From: Cylindrospermum sp. FACHB-282
Lineage (GTDB): Bacteria > Cyanobacteriota > Cyanobacteriia > Cyanobacteriales > Nostocaceae
Reading direction: 5' to 3'
Assembly: GCF_014697195.1 (NCBI RefSeq)
Contig: NZ_JACJRJ010000011.1
Coordinates: 62,001-126,000, forward strand
DNA: 64,000 nucleotides
The position numbers and the translations under genes were made by a program. The notes under the pieces were generated by a model. That model ran no database searches. It was not told the DNA's origin and saw only the letters and a list, made by a program, of their open reading frames with translations. Positions 26,184-36,288 of this stretch are shown here, piece by piece; positions within the stretch are counted from its first letter, which is position 1; each line of letters begins with the position of its first letter.

Positions 26184-27533
26184 ATGGATAATCAAGCGAT
26201 GCATACAGGAAGTACTTCGTCCTACACCAAAGTTCAATTCCTCCAGCGCCAAGCAGCTTCACTTTTACTGTACCAATCTGTCCTCCAAAGTGAAGTGGGG
26301 AGTACATTTCTTGACCTGTTACAAGCTATACGTTACACTAACGCCGATGCACGGGGTTGCCTCCAAGCCTACGGCAGTTATTTTCAAGCTTTGGCTGCGA
26401 GAAATCAAAACTGGGAGGAATACTTAATTACTCAAATACTGATTTCCGACAATCCCTTTACCAAGCTTGCTCAACGGCGAGAATTTGCTAATTTGCCCCC
26501 AGCTTTAATAGCAGCCGTTCAGCATGATTTACAAGTATTGCAAAGTCTCTATGAATGTAGCAGCGCTTCTTTAAGCGAGTGGGTACAAGACGTAGCCTAT
26601 CTACCTATTTCACCCATAGTCTGGTATCAGGAGCCAGAAGAGGTAGAAGTAACCAAGGGATTAGTTACATCTCTACAACAGTTAGAAAACTGGGCTGATG
26701 CTGTAGAAGATTTAGCAGCTTATTACCGCCAATTTGGCACAGGTCTATTTGCTGAATATCGCGCTTTACGCTGGCAAGCTGGACATTTTGTTGGTATCCA
26801 GTATCCTGATACAATCAAGCTAAATTTACTAGTAGGTTACGAATCTCAGCAAGATGCTTTGTTAAAAAATACAGCATTTTTATTATCAGGAGAGGCAGCA
26901 CTTAATGTATTGCTTTATGGTAGTCGTGGGTCTGGTAAATCTTCTTTAGTTAAAGCTTTGTTAAATGAGTATAGCGATCAAAATCTACGCCTAATAGAAG
27001 TAGCAAAATCAGAATTGCAAGACTTACCGAAAATTGTCGAACATTTGCGGGGAGTACCCCAGAAATTTATCATCTTTGTCGATGACCTTTCTTTTGATGC
27101 AGATGACGATGTCTTTAAAGCACTCAAAGTAGTTTTAGAAGGCAATTTGACCCCACGACCCCAAAATGTAGTTGTCTATGCCACTTCTAATCGCCGCCAC
27201 TTAATTCCGGAGTTTTTTGCCGACCGCCCTGCTCCCCAGGATAACAATGAAATTCATGCTTGGGACACGATGCAACAGAAGCTCTCATTTAGCGATCGCT
27301 TTGGTCTAACCTTAACATTTGAACCAGCAGATCAGAAGACTTATCTAAAAATTGTCCAGCATCTAGCAGCACAAGCTGACATTAATATTACCCCAGAAGA
27401 CTTAGAATATCAAGCTTTGCAGTGGGCAACTCGCCATAATGGTCGTTCTGGCAGAACAGCGCGGCAGTTTATTGATTTCTTAAAAGCCGACTTAGCCCTG
27501 TTTGGTGCAAATAAAAATATACCTGAAACTTGA
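26184..27533 (+). CDS. DUF815-type AAA ATPase
   Basis: The 449-residue protein has a helical N-terminal half and a P-loop C-terminal half. The Walker A is GSRGSGKS (residues 246-253) and the Walker B is FIIFVDDLSF. Then come ATSNRRHLIPE and a sensor-like GRSGRTARQFIDF near the end. This is the DUF815 arrangement of a single AAA domain. The ATG at 26184 is chosen over an in-frame TTG at 26181. It is followed 105 bp later by the coiled-coil TerB-C-like gene on the same strand, but co-transcription is unproven. The cellular role is not known. Confidence 0.85.
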   Translation: MDNQAMHTGSTSSYTKVQFLQRQAASLLLYQSVLQSEVGSTFLDLLQAIRYTNADARGCLQAYGSYFQALAARNQNWEEYLITQILISDNPFTKLAQRREFANLPPALIAAVQHDLQVLQSLYECSSASLSEWVQDVAYLPISPIVWYQEPEEVEVTKGLVTSLQQLENWADAVEDLAAYYRQFGTGLFAEYRALRWQAGHFVGIQYPDTIKLNLLVGYESQQDALLKNTAFLLSGEAALNVLLYGSRGSGKSSLVKALLNEYSDQNLRLIEVAKSELQDLPKIVEHLRGVPQKFIIFVDDLSFDADDDVFKALKVVLEGNLTPRPQNVVVYATSNRRHLIPEFFADRPAPQDNNEIHAWDTMQQKLSFSDRFGLTLTFEPADQKTYLKIVQHLAAQADINITPEDLEYQALQWATRHNGRSGRTARQFIDFLKADLALFGANKNIPET

Positions 27534-27638
27534 TCATGAAATTAATTTGCTAGTGAATTAAGTTTCTGATTACCCACAATACCATGTTATATACACTTAC
27601 TTACAACCGTACCTGCAAAAGCGATAACGTGAGGATTA

Positions 27639-28979
27639 ATGGCCTTAAAGACTACTTATTCTGAAAACTTTACTACGCTAAGAACAAGCAATATGCAATC
27701 AGCAATAGTAAGTAATCGATTGATTCTCGGTCTAGCTGCCTTTAGTGTGAGTTTTGGTCTGAGTCTCGTTCCCAACTGGGATTTTACTAAAGCCTTTCTC
27801 ACAGGCATAATTACCGTATTAGCCACCTATGCAGCTGCATTATTTGTTGATAAACGGCGCAGAAATTATGAAATGCTGATTTTAAGTTCCCTCCACAAGC
27901 GAATTAAAGAGCTTGAGGGATTAAAATCTCGTATTTTCCGAGAAATCAACCAAATAGAGCAGCATAATAACTTATTATATGCTGAGTCAAAGCAACTGCA
28001 AAATCAAATAGCAGAATGTCGCAGCCAAAGAGATAGCCTTCATCGGGAATTAAGCACTTTTATTGGACAAAAAAAGCAGCTAGAATCTGAAATTTTTATC
28101 CTAAAAACCGAATTTAATAGCCTGGAAAAAAATAAATTAGAACTCAATAATTCTGTTTCTATCCTCACCTCTGAAAAACGCCGACTAGAATTAAATTGTC
28201 ATACATCTCGCGCAGAACTTACTCAGTTGCAAATGCAAATTGACGAACTTCAGCAAGAGAGACAAGAAGTTGAGAGCAATTTAACCCTCCTAGGCAGACT
28301 CAAACCCCAACTGGAGGAAAAACTTTATGAACTGCGAATTGAAATTCAAGACCTAGAAGCCGACACAATCAAGCAAAATCAATTACTTATAGCTACAAAA
28401 ACTGAAAAAGAAAATATAGAAATTATCCTAAATTCTTTACAAACCCAAACAGCAGGACAACAAGCCGAACTCGACCAATTACAAGGGCAAGTTGCATTAT
28501 TACAAGATGAACGCGACATCTTGCAAAGCCAAGTTTGGGAATTACTACAACAAATGGAAACATTCAATCAAGAACCCTTACTTGACACCGCAGAAGAAGA
28601 TAGTATTGAGTTGTTTCCTTTTGCTGAATTACTCGAACCCTTAGAAACAGAAAATACTCAACTCGATGCATCTGAAAACTTACCCGAAGAATGGACAGAT
28701 TTACTAGAAAATCTACCAGGCTATGAAATACAGATATTAAAAGCCATCGTCGAGAAAAATAATCCCCAGGCTATCATTAAACAAATAGCCGAAGCAAATA
28801 TCACCATGCCAAATCTATTAATCGATTCTATTAATGAACGAGCAAATGATACTATTGGTGAATTAATAATCCAGACAACCGCAGAAATTCCCGAAGTTTA
28901 TCAGGAGCATATAAAAAATGTCAAAAAAATGATTGCCATTTATGATGACCTCATGGCTAGATACGCCACACCAAATTAA
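27639..28979 (+). CDS. Membrane-anchored coiled-coil protein with a C-terminal TerB-C-like domain
   Basis: The 446-residue protein has two hydrophobic segments near residues 25-45 and 50-68. A long coiled coil follows from about 85 to 310, rich in Leu, Glu, Gln and Lys in heptad register. The C-terminal region (about 345-440) carries LPGYEIQILKAIVEKNNPQA and SINERANDTIGELII, resembling the TerB-C domain. The anchor and coil would hold that domain at the membrane. It sits 100 bp upstream of a DUF2791 ATPase, a pairing also seen for TerB-N/TerB-C proteins in other bacteria. The TerB-C call is by eye and moderate. Confidence 0.65.
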   Translation: MALKTTYSENFTTLRTSNMQSAIVSNRLILGLAAFSVSFGLSLVPNWDFTKAFLTGIITVLATYAAALFVDKRRRNYEMLILSSLHKRIKELEGLKSRIFREINQIEQHNNLLYAESKQLQNQIAECRSQRDSLHRELSTFIGQKKQLESEIFILKTEFNSLEKNKLELNNSVSILTSEKRRLELNCHTSRAELTQLQMQIDELQQERQEVESNLTLLGRLKPQLEEKLYELRIEIQDLEADTIKQNQLLIATKTEKENIEIILNSLQTQTAGQQAELDQLQGQVALLQDERDILQSQVWELLQQMETFNQEPLLDTAEEDSIELFPFAELLEPLETENTQLDASENLPEEWTDLLENLPGYEIQILKAIVEKNNPQAIIKQIAEANITMPNLLIDSINERANDTIGELIIQTTAEIPEVYQEHIKNVKKMIAIYDDLMARYATPN

Positions 28980-29079
28980 ATTATTCTCGCCCATTGATTG
29001 TCAGATAATTAATCAAATGGGTAGAATCAAGCGAGTTCAGTAGTGCTGTTAGCGGGGCACTTTTTAGTTAATTTTATTT

Positions 29080-30408
29080 ATGGCAAAACTCAAAATCTCG
29101 AAAAAAGTAACCACTGCTTTAATTAATTCCCTTGGTGCGGGAGTAGTCCCCAGAGTGGGAGTTGAACATATTGCAGTAGGTCGGGAAAAAGAACTCCAAA
29201 GCTTATTACAAAATCTCAACGATATCGCTGAGGGTGTTGCAGCATTTCGTTTTATAATTGGTAATTATGGTTCTGGAAAAAGCTTCATACTGCAAATGAT
29301 TCGTAACCGTGCTATGGAGCAAGGTTTTGTAGTAACTGATGCTGATTTATCCTCTGAACGCCGACTAGCAGGAACCAATAATGAAGGTTTAGCAACCTAT
29401 CGAGAATTGATGTGTCGCCTCGCTACAAAAACTCGTCCTGATGGTGGTGCTTTAGTTTCAATTTTGGAAGGATGGATTAATAAAATCCAACAAGAAGTGG
29501 CTAAAGAAACCGGAACACGCCCCAATGACGAAGGTTTCGATGACCAAGTGGAGACGAAAATTAGAGAAGTAGTTCAATATATTGAAGATTTAGTTCACGG
29601 ATTCGATTTTGGCAGTATTGTAATTGCTTATTGGCGTGGCTACCGCTTAGATGATGAACAATTAAAAAATGCAGCATTGCGCTGGTTACGGGGAGAATTT
29701 AATACTAAAACTGAGGCAAAAGCAGCTTTGGGCGTGCGTGTAATAATTGACGATGATAGCTGGTATGATTACATCAAGCTATGGGCTAAGTTTGTGGCAG
29801 AAATTGGCTATAAAGGGCTTTTAGTTTTAGTTGATGAAGCCGTAAACTTATACCAAATATCCACTACAGTAACTCGTGAAAAAAACTATAATAGACTACT
29901 AACAATGTTCAATGACACTATGCAATGCAAAGCCGAAAATCTTGGCATTGTCATCGGTGGAACAACCAAGTTTTTAGAAGACCCAAATCGGGGACTTTTT
30001 GCTGACCAAGCTTGGCGCAGACGCACAAAAGAAAGCCGTTTTGTCGCCCAAGCTGGTGTACAAGAGTATTTAGGGCCAGTCATTCGCCTCAACCCGTTAA
30101 CTGAAGTAGAAATCCTCACGCTTTTGCAGCGCTTAACAGAAATTCATGCTCTCAATTTTGGGTATGAAAAGATTTTGACAAATCATCAGTTGAAAGATTT
30201 TATCCAAGAAATTGTCAACCGCTTGGGTGCAGCAGCATTACTCACTCCAGGGGAAATTGTGCGCGACTTTATGAGTTTGCTAAATATTCTCCACCAAAAC
30301 CCAGAAATTGCATTTGGTGACTTAATTCATGGCTCTAATTTTAGACCTACCACTGCGGGTACAGATGCAAATGCAGATGAAGATGATGCAGTAGAATTCA
30401 GTCTGTGA
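29080..30408 (+). CDS. DUF2791 (BREX-type) P-loop ATPase
   Basis: The 442-residue protein matches the DUF2791 ATP-binding family that includes BREX BrxD. It opens with the typical PRVGVEHIAVGREKEL, then the Walker A GNYGSGKS (residues 61-68), DADLSSERRL, a YRELMCRLATKTRPDGGAL block, and Walker B LVLVDEAVNLY. An IVIGGTTKFLEDPNRGLF sensor-like block and a winged-helix-like LTPGEIVRDFMSLL end the domain. It has 100-bp spacing from the TerB-C-like gene and the same strand. A Lhr-like helicase lies 1.5 kb further on, as in other DUF2791 neighbourhoods. No methylase or other BREX core gene is present. Confidence 0.85.
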   Translation: MAKLKISKKVTTALINSLGAGVVPRVGVEHIAVGREKELQSLLQNLNDIAEGVAAFRFIIGNYGSGKSFILQMIRNRAMEQGFVVTDADLSSERRLAGTNNEGLATYRELMCRLATKTRPDGGALVSILEGWINKIQQEVAKETGTRPNDEGFDDQVETKIREVVQYIEDLVHGFDFGSIVIAYWRGYRLDDEQLKNAALRWLRGEFNTKTEAKAALGVRVIIDDDSWYDYIKLWAKFVAEIGYKGLLVLVDEAVNLYQISTTVTREKNYNRLLTMFNDTMQCKAENLGIVIGGTTKFLEDPNRGLFADQAWRRRTKESRFVAQAGVQEYLGPVIRLNPLTEVEILTLLQRLTEIHALNFGYEKILTNHQLKDFIQEIVNRLGAAALLTPGEIVRDFMSLLNILHQNPEIAFGDLIHGSNFRPTTAGTDANADEDDAVEFSL

Positions 30409-30422
30409 TTAAGGAATTTTTA

Positions 30423-31814
30423 TTAGTTTTTAGTAATTGGTAATCCTAGCCAATCACTAATTTGTTCAGCCAACCAATCAAGTTCTAAGGTATTAACAGA
30501 AAAAATATTATTTTCACCAGTATGAATTTTATACTTTTGCATTCCTGACCAGATTATTAAGCAAGGTTGAGGTTTATTATTGTAGTAAGTATAAGTTTTT
30601 TCTAAGCGGACAATATATTTTTTGAGGCTAGGAAGTGGATAATGACGCTCAATGCCAAATAATTCATAACATAAAGAAATTTGCCTACTATTGATGTGAA
30701 GTGTTTTGTTTCCAAATAAGCACATAGATACGACAAAAAATAATATTAATAAACTAACTGGAAGCAGTAAAGGTGACATCATGTTAAATATAGGCAAAAT
30801 CATTAAAAAAGAAAGCGGCAAAACTATCCTAAAATACCAAGAGAACATCACCATCATTTTTGAAACTCCACCCACTGGGGGAATGATAATTTCTATAAAA
30901 TCTGTATTTTTATGCAAAATAACTTTACTACCAAAAGGCTTTCCCAAAACTGAATTAGATGCCTTCACTGGAGTCTGAGTTTTATTTATAGGTATTGCTA
31001 AAGCTTGCAAAGCTTGTTCAGCAGAAGCCAACCGTCTACTCAAAATAGGTTGTGTCATCTTCCTCAACCAACTGCTGAAACCAGGGGTAATATTGGCTGC
31101 TTGTTCAAATTTAATTACTAAGTCTTGTTGTGGTAAGTCTGCTGGATGCTGACCTGTCACTAAATAAATTAAAGTTGCACCCAAACCGTAAAGGTCAGAA
31201 GCAGGAGTAGCCCTACCATTAAATTGCTCTGGTGGCATATATCCGTAGCTACCAACAACTGTCATGGTGCTGTTTATTCTGACAATGGTCTGCACTGAGC
31301 CAAAATCTACCAAGTAAACCTCACCCACACTATTGCCAGAACGATTTGTCAGTAGTATGTTACTGGGCTTGATGTCACGATGAATTACTGCTGGTTGACG
31401 ACCATGTAAATATTTGAGAATTTCTAGAATGGCTGTTGCTAGCTGTTTGACTTCTTCTTCACTGAAACTACGTCCTGCTTTGAGTTGTGTTTCTAAAGAT
31501 TCAGCGGGAATATAGCTTTGTACGAGTGCAAATCCTTTGCTGCCGAGTAAATTTAACTCAAAGTAGTCTAGGTAGCTGGGAATAGCAGGGTGGGAGAGTG
31601 CTTTGAGAGTTTCGGCTTCCCTCTCAAACAGCTTTAAGTCGTGCCATTCAAACTCATCACCAAAAGAAAGTAGTTTAACTACTACTAGTTCTTGGGTTTG
31701 CAAATCACGAGTTAGCAGCGTCCGTCGTCCTGCTTTTTTACCCAGATGCTGCTGCACTTCGTAGCGTTCTGCTAGTATCTCTTTGGCAAAATCACCTAAA
31801 CCCTGACTTGTCAT
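30423..31814 (-). CDS. Serine/threonine protein kinase with C-terminal membrane segment
   Basis: This is a 463-residue Hanks-type kinase. Visible elements are the ATP-binding Lys in VVVKLL (Lys47), the catalytic loop HRDIKPSN (His145-Asn152), the metal-binding VDFGS (Asp170) and GSYGYMPPEQ. The glycine loop is degenerate (LGKKAGRRT), as in many cyanobacterial kinases. After the kinase domain, two hydrophobic segments near residues 320-370 precede a soluble tail of about 90 residues. The gene is on the opposite strand, wedged between the DUF2791 ATPase and the helicase. Its start abuts the helicase leader. Whether it regulates them is unknown. Confidence 0.9.
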   Translation of the reverse strand: MTSQGLGDFAKEILAERYEVQQHLGKKAGRRTLLTRDLQTQELVVVKLLSFGDEFEWHDLKLFEREAETLKALSHPAIPSYLDYFELNLLGSKGFALVQSYIPAESLETQLKAGRSFSEEEVKQLATAILEILKYLHGRQPAVIHRDIKPSNILLTNRSGNSVGEVYLVDFGSVQTIVRINSTMTVVGSYGYMPPEQFNGRATPASDLYGLGATLIYLVTGQHPADLPQQDLVIKFEQAANITPGFSSWLRKMTQPILSRRLASAEQALQALAIPINKTQTPVKASNSVLGKPFGSKVILHKNTDFIEIIIPPVGGVSKMMVMFSWYFRIVLPLSFLMILPIFNMMSPLLLPVSLLILFFVVSMCLFGNKTLHINSRQISLCYELFGIERHYPLPSLKKYIVRLEKTYTYYNNKPQPCLIIWSGMQKYKIHTGENNIFSVNTLELDWLAEQISDWLGLPITKN

Positions 31815-31976
31815 TTGCTGTTTACTTCAAAGCTTTGTTGCTTTTATAACTTTATTCTTTGCTCTTTTACCACTGTAAGCTTACTTAAGCCAACAACAAG
31901 TATGAGTCTCAGTATTTTTTATGAGATTCTTCTTTCACACTCTGTACAAAATAGCCAGCTAAAATCAAGAAAATGT

Positions 31977-34157
31977 ATGAGCAACAGCACTTTTTTTAAA
32001 CTCGCACCCTTTATTCAAGAATATATTTATCATCATGAGTGGACTGAATTACGACCTGTGCAAATCGCCGCTTGTGAAGTTATCTTTGACACTAATGCTC
32101 ATTTATTAGTTACCGCTGCCACAGCTGCGGGGAAAACAGAAGCGGCGTTTTTGCCAGTTCTAACTCTATTACATAAAAAGCCGGCGGCAACGATAGGTGT
32201 ATTATACATTAGTCCCATTAAAGCTTTAATTAATGACCAATTTGAGCGTCTTAACGACTTGTTGAAAACAGCAGATATTCCAGTTTGCCATTGGCATGGT
32301 GATGTTGCTCAAAATCGGAAAAACAAGCTTTTAAAAAATCCCCAGGGCATTCTGCAAATTACACCTGAATCTCTAGAAAGCTTGTTAATTAATAAAAATC
32401 ATGACCTAATTCGCTTGTTTGGTGATTTACAGTTTGTCATCATTGATGAAATTCATGCTTTTATGGGTTCGGAACGCGGTTGTCAAATTATTTGCCAATT
32501 ACAGCGTTTAGCAAAGTTGACGCAAAAACAACCCCGCCGTATTGGTTTATCAGCAACTCTTGGTGATTACTCAATGGCTGAAGATTGGTTGAGTTCTGGA
32601 ACTGAACAGCTAGTAATTACTCCAAAAATTGAGGGGGCAAAACGTCAAATTAAACTGGCGCTAGAACACTTTTATCATGAAGTTGATGAATCAGAGATAA
32701 CTGATTACGAACAATATATTTTTAATCTCAGCAAATCTCGTAAATGCCTCATTTTTGCAAACAATCGCACGCAAACGGAATCTATAATTGCTTCTTTGCG
32801 ACAAATTGCCACAAAAGAAGGATTTCCAGACATCTATCATGTACATCATGGCAGTATATCTGCTAGCTTGCGGCAAGCTGCGGAAGATGCGATGAGGGAA
32901 CCTAGTAATCCCGCTGTGACTGCTGCTACGCTAACTCTAGAATTAGGTATAGATATCGGTCATTTAGAGCGAGTGATTCAGTTAGAATCACCTCTGTCTG
33001 TAGCTAGTTTTTTACAACGTTTAGGACGCAGTGGGAGAAGAGGTGAAGCTGCGGATATGCGCTTTGTTTGTGCTGAAGATAAACCATTATCAGAAGCGTC
33101 TCTACCGGAACAAATCCCCTGGCAACTTTTGCAGTGTATTGCTATTATTCAACTTTATTTAGAGGAGCGTTGGCTGGAACCGATAAAGCCTGTCAAATAT
33201 CCTTTGAGTTTGCTTTATCACCAAACAATGAGCATTTTAGCTGCTACGGGGGAACTTTCACCGGCTGCTCTCGCTAAACAAGTTCTAAACCTGCCACCAT
33301 TTGCTGCTATTACTCAAGGGGATTTCTTGATATTGCTACGCTATTTAATTGATATTAATCATATTCAAAAAACTGAAGAAGGTAAATTAATTATAGGCTT
33401 GGCAGGGGAAAAAGTGGTGAGGAAATTTCAGTTTTACGCTGTGTTTGCTGATAGCCAGGAATATGTGGTAAAGCAAGGTACAGTGGAAATTGGTAGTATT
33501 ATCACACCGCCTGTTGTTGGTAATCAATTTGCTTTGGCTGGGAGAAGTTGGGAAGTTTTAGAAGTTGATTTTAAAAAAAGGTCTGTTGCTGTCAAGCAAG
33601 TTGAGGGAAAGGCTAGTATTTATTGGCGTGGTGGTGGTGGCACTATTCATACAAGAGTTTTGCAACGGATGCGGCAGGTTTTGCTGGAAGACACAGAGTA
33701 TAGCTATTTGCAAAAAAATGCTCTACATCGTTTGCAGATAGTTCGCCAACTGGCACGCAAGACTGGATTAAATAAACAAAATATTTTGCTATTAGAAAAA
33801 GGTAAATGCTGTATTTTTCCCTGGATGGGTACTGTGGCTTACCGCACTTTAGAAAGATTGCTTAATTCTTGCTGTCGGGAGTCTTTGGAAATCATCAGCA
33901 TTGGTGGTGTAAATCCATATTATTTGACTATTAAATTAGGCAAGGGTAAGTTTGAGTATCTTTACCATGAAATTGTGTCTTTATGTGAGCAAAGAATTAC
34001 TCCAGAAGATTTAGTTGGTGATGCGGAAGCCCCAGAAGTTCAAAAATACGATAAATTTATTCCGCACTCGCTTTTACGTAAAGCCTATGCTAGAGATTGT
34101 TTAGATTTGGATGAAATGAAACAGCAAGTTGCTTTTTGGACAAGTTGTTTCGGTTAG
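31977..34157 (+). CDS. Lhr-like superfamily II DEAD/DEAH helicase
   Basis: The helicase core is complete. It has the Q-like motif WTELRPVQ, motif I TAATAAGKTEAA (Lys53), motif II VIIDEIHAFMGSERG (Asp157-His160), and motif III LSATLGD. Motif V is TLELGIDIG and motif VI LQRLGRSGRRG. The C-terminal third carries a beta-rich segment like the Lhr-type extension (GTVEIGSIITPPVVGN, GKASIYWRGGGG). The start at 31977 gives 726 residues. An upstream in-frame ATG at 31815 would add 54 residues of non-conserved sequence that overlaps the divergent kinase promoter. It shares strand and neighbourhood with the DUF2791 ATPase, suggesting a DNA-processing role. Confidence 0.88.
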   Translation: MSNSTFFKLAPFIQEYIYHHEWTELRPVQIAACEVIFDTNAHLLVTAATAAGKTEAAFLPVLTLLHKKPAATIGVLYISPIKALINDQFERLNDLLKTADIPVCHWHGDVAQNRKNKLLKNPQGILQITPESLESLLINKNHDLIRLFGDLQFVIIDEIHAFMGSERGCQIICQLQRLAKLTQKQPRRIGLSATLGDYSMAEDWLSSGTEQLVITPKIEGAKRQIKLALEHFYHEVDESEITDYEQYIFNLSKSRKCLIFANNRTQTESIIASLRQIATKEGFPDIYHVHHGSISASLRQAAEDAMREPSNPAVTAATLTLELGIDIGHLERVIQLESPLSVASFLQRLGRSGRRGEAADMRFVCAEDKPLSEASLPEQIPWQLLQCIAIIQLYLEERWLEPIKPVKYPLSLLYHQTMSILAATGELSPAALAKQVLNLPPFAAITQGDFLILLRYLIDINHIQKTEEGKLIIGLAGEKVVRKFQFYAVFADSQEYVVKQGTVEIGSIITPPVVGNQFALAGRSWEVLEVDFKKRSVAVKQVEGKASIYWRGGGGTIHTRVLQRMRQVLLEDTEYSYLQKNALHRLQIVRQLARKTGLNKQNILLLEKGKCCIFPWMGTVAYRTLERLLNSCCRESLEIISIGGVNPYYLTIKLGKGKFEYLYHEIVSLCEQRITPEDLVGDAEAPEVQKYDKFIPHSLLRKAYARDCLDLDEMKQQVAFWTSCFG

Positions 34158-34367
34158 TATGGAAGTGCAATTAGTGACCCTATGAATTATCTGTATTGCA
34201 CACAAATTAAAACTGCTATATCAAAGCTTTAATATTACCAAGAGATGGTAATTTATGACGTTATGCGTAAATCCTTATAATACCGCTGAGAAATTACCAT
34301 TTATTAAAATGAGATATGGCGGATCTGATTCTGCGATATCCTAATAAAAAATTAAGTGTAGTATAAA

Positions 34368-35801
34368 ATGATTAATTCCCATAGTGGCTCATCCACAGAA
34401 AATAAGGCTGTTGTGATTGGGGGAAGTATTGCTGGACTGCTAGCGGCTCAGGTACTGACTAAGCATTTTGACCATGTAACAATTGTGGAACGCGATCGCC
34501 TGTCTAAAGAACCAGAACAGCGCCAAGGTGTACCCCAAGCACATCATTTGCATGTGCTACTCACGCGGGGTAAGCAAATTCTGGAGCAGCTATTTCCTGG
34601 TATCGAGGCTGAATTAACTGATTCAGGAGCACCCGCTATGGACTGTGTAGCAGACTGTCCTTGGTTGGGTATTGGTGGCTGGGCACCCCGATTTCATTCT
34701 GATCTGATTAGCCCCACCTGTAGCCGAAATCTGTTGGAGTCGACAATTCGCCGTCGCTTGGCTGCTAATAACCGTGTTGCATTTATGGAAGCAGGACAGG
34801 TAACTAGCTTACTGTCTAACGCCGATAACACTAGCATTACAGGTGTGCGGGTACGTTTGGATAAAGAAGCAGAAACAGATATCTTTGCTGATTTAGTGGT
34901 GGATGCCAGTGGGCGAAATTCGCGATCGCCTCAATGGTTGCAAGCAATGGGCTATGAGCCGCCCCAGGAAACAATTATCAACTCTTTTTTGGGCTATGCC
35001 AGCTGTTGGTATGAACTGGCTCCTGAAAAGGAAATTGACTGGAATGCTGCCTATATAACAGCACAAGCACCAGGCACTCGCGGCGGTGTGATCTGTAAAA
35101 TTGAAGAGAATCGCTGGATTCTTACATTAATTGGCGTAGGTCGTGATTATCCATCTACTGACGCGGCGGAATTTCTGAATTTTGCCCGGAGTTTGCGATC
35201 GCCTATCATCTACGAAACTATCAAAAACGCCAAACCCCTTTCTCCTATCTACGCCTATAAGCGCACAGAAAATTGTCTCCGTCATTATGAACAACTTTCT
35301 AAATTACCAGAAGGCTTGGCGGTATTAGGTGATGCCGTCTGTGCTTTTAATCCTGTGTATGGTCAAGGCATGACTACTGCGGCTTTAGGTGCTTTGACTC
35401 TGGATGAGTGTTTAACCAAACAATTATCTCAGCACCCAGACGGTAATTTAATCGGTCTATCCCGACGCTTTCAAAAACAACTCCACAAGGTAATTAATGT
35501 ACCTTGGCTAATTACAACAGGGGAAGATTTACGTTGGTCTACTACCGAGGGCGCGAAACCCAGCCTGATGAACAAAATTATGCAGCTATATCTAGAGCGA
35601 GTGTTGATGCTGCAAACTACAACTCCTGAAATCCATCAGGTTTTCTTAGAAGTAATGCACATGATTAAGCCACCCACCGCATTATTTCACCCTACTATCC
35701 TCATGCAGGTGTTGAAGCAAGTGTTCAATTTCCAGCCCTCAGAACAACAACTTAATAATCTACAAAATTTTCCACAACCTCTACCTGCTGTTGCTGAGTA
35801 A
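34368..35801 (+). CDS. FAD-dependent monooxygenase-like oxidoreductase
   Basis: The 477-residue flavoprotein has the dinucleotide-binding VVIGGSIAGLLAA near residues 15-27, a VERD strand end, an LVVDASGRNS motif and the second FAD motif VLGDAVCAFNPVYGQGMTTA near residue 320. This order fits the p-hydroxybenzoate hydroxylase superfamily and many natural-product hydroxylases. The substrate cannot be predicted from this. It stands alone after the helicase, with a 210-bp spacer. No signal or membrane segment is clear. Confidence 0.85.
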   Translation: MINSHSGSSTENKAVVIGGSIAGLLAAQVLTKHFDHVTIVERDRLSKEPEQRQGVPQAHHLHVLLTRGKQILEQLFPGIEAELTDSGAPAMDCVADCPWLGIGGWAPRFHSDLISPTCSRNLLESTIRRRLAANNRVAFMEAGQVTSLLSNADNTSITGVRVRLDKEAETDIFADLVVDASGRNSRSPQWLQAMGYEPPQETIINSFLGYASCWYELAPEKEIDWNAAYITAQAPGTRGGVICKIEENRWILTLIGVGRDYPSTDAAEFLNFARSLRSPIIYETIKNAKPLSPIYAYKRTENCLRHYEQLSKLPEGLAVLGDAVCAFNPVYGQGMTTAALGALTLDECLTKQLSQHPDGNLIGLSRRFQKQLHKVINVPWLITTGEDLRWSTTEGAKPSLMNKIMQLYLERVLMLQTTTPEIHQVFLEVMHMIKPPTALFHPTILMQVLKQVFNFQPSEQQLNNLQNFPQPLPAVAE

Positions 35802-36288
35802 ATTTTGAGCAGTTCTTAGTGTGGGTAGTTGTGCAGCCAAGCGATCGCTAACCAACCTTTCTCCTTCAGCTTTAGCTTGCGCTGCTTCCCATGGTAAAAA
35901 CAGCAAATTTTCCCGTCCTACTGTTCTACTTTTTGGCAGATTGTCTCTGTCAATTCTCAGAAATTTGGCAGAAGTACTTCTTTTTGTGTTCTTATTTGTG
36001 TCTTTGCACGAAACAAAAAATATTTATGTCCAAAATATATAGCAATCCTATTTGATTTGTGAACATAAACTGAGTCAGATACCCGACTTCTTAGAGAAGT
36101 CGGGTATCTTTGTGTTCACAAATGATTTAGGACTGCTATAGTAAATTTACGGTTAATTAAACCAAGTATAAATACGCCAAAATCAATAGTTTTCATGAAA
36201 CTTTCAACAAGTTATGCGGTTTCTACAGGCAACCAGAAGAATTTTCGTTAAGCTATAAATCCGACCATTAAAGATTATTAAACGCCTT
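35802..36288. other. Gap containing a palindromic element
   Basis: The 487-bp stretch holds the 103-bp repeat at 36038-36140. A 73-codon frame at 35821-36042 is rich in Ser and Leu, runs into the repeat and does not look like a gene. The 149 bp after the repeat are the probable promoter of the first metallophosphoesterase. Confidence 0.5.
36038..36140 (+). mobile_element. 103-bp palindromic MITE-like element, copy 1
   Basis: The element starts TATAGCAATCC and ends GGACTGCTATA, so the ends are inverted. It contains a central hairpin GATACCCGACTTCT/AGAAGTCGGGTATC. A second copy in opposite orientation lies at 42227-42329 and differs at only a handful of positions. The strong symmetry, equal length and sharp shared boundaries suggest a non-autonomous mobile repeat. 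Confidence 0.8.

Noticed and set aside
29080-34157. Complete BREX system
   Set aside because: Only a DUF2791 ATPase and an Lhr-like helicase are present. No PglX methylase, PglZ phosphatase, BrxC or BrxA/B is seen nearby.
35821-36042. 73-residue plus-strand open frame after the FAD monooxygenase
   Set aside because: Low-complexity Ser/Leu composition, no ribosome-binding site, and it ends inside the 103-bp repeat.
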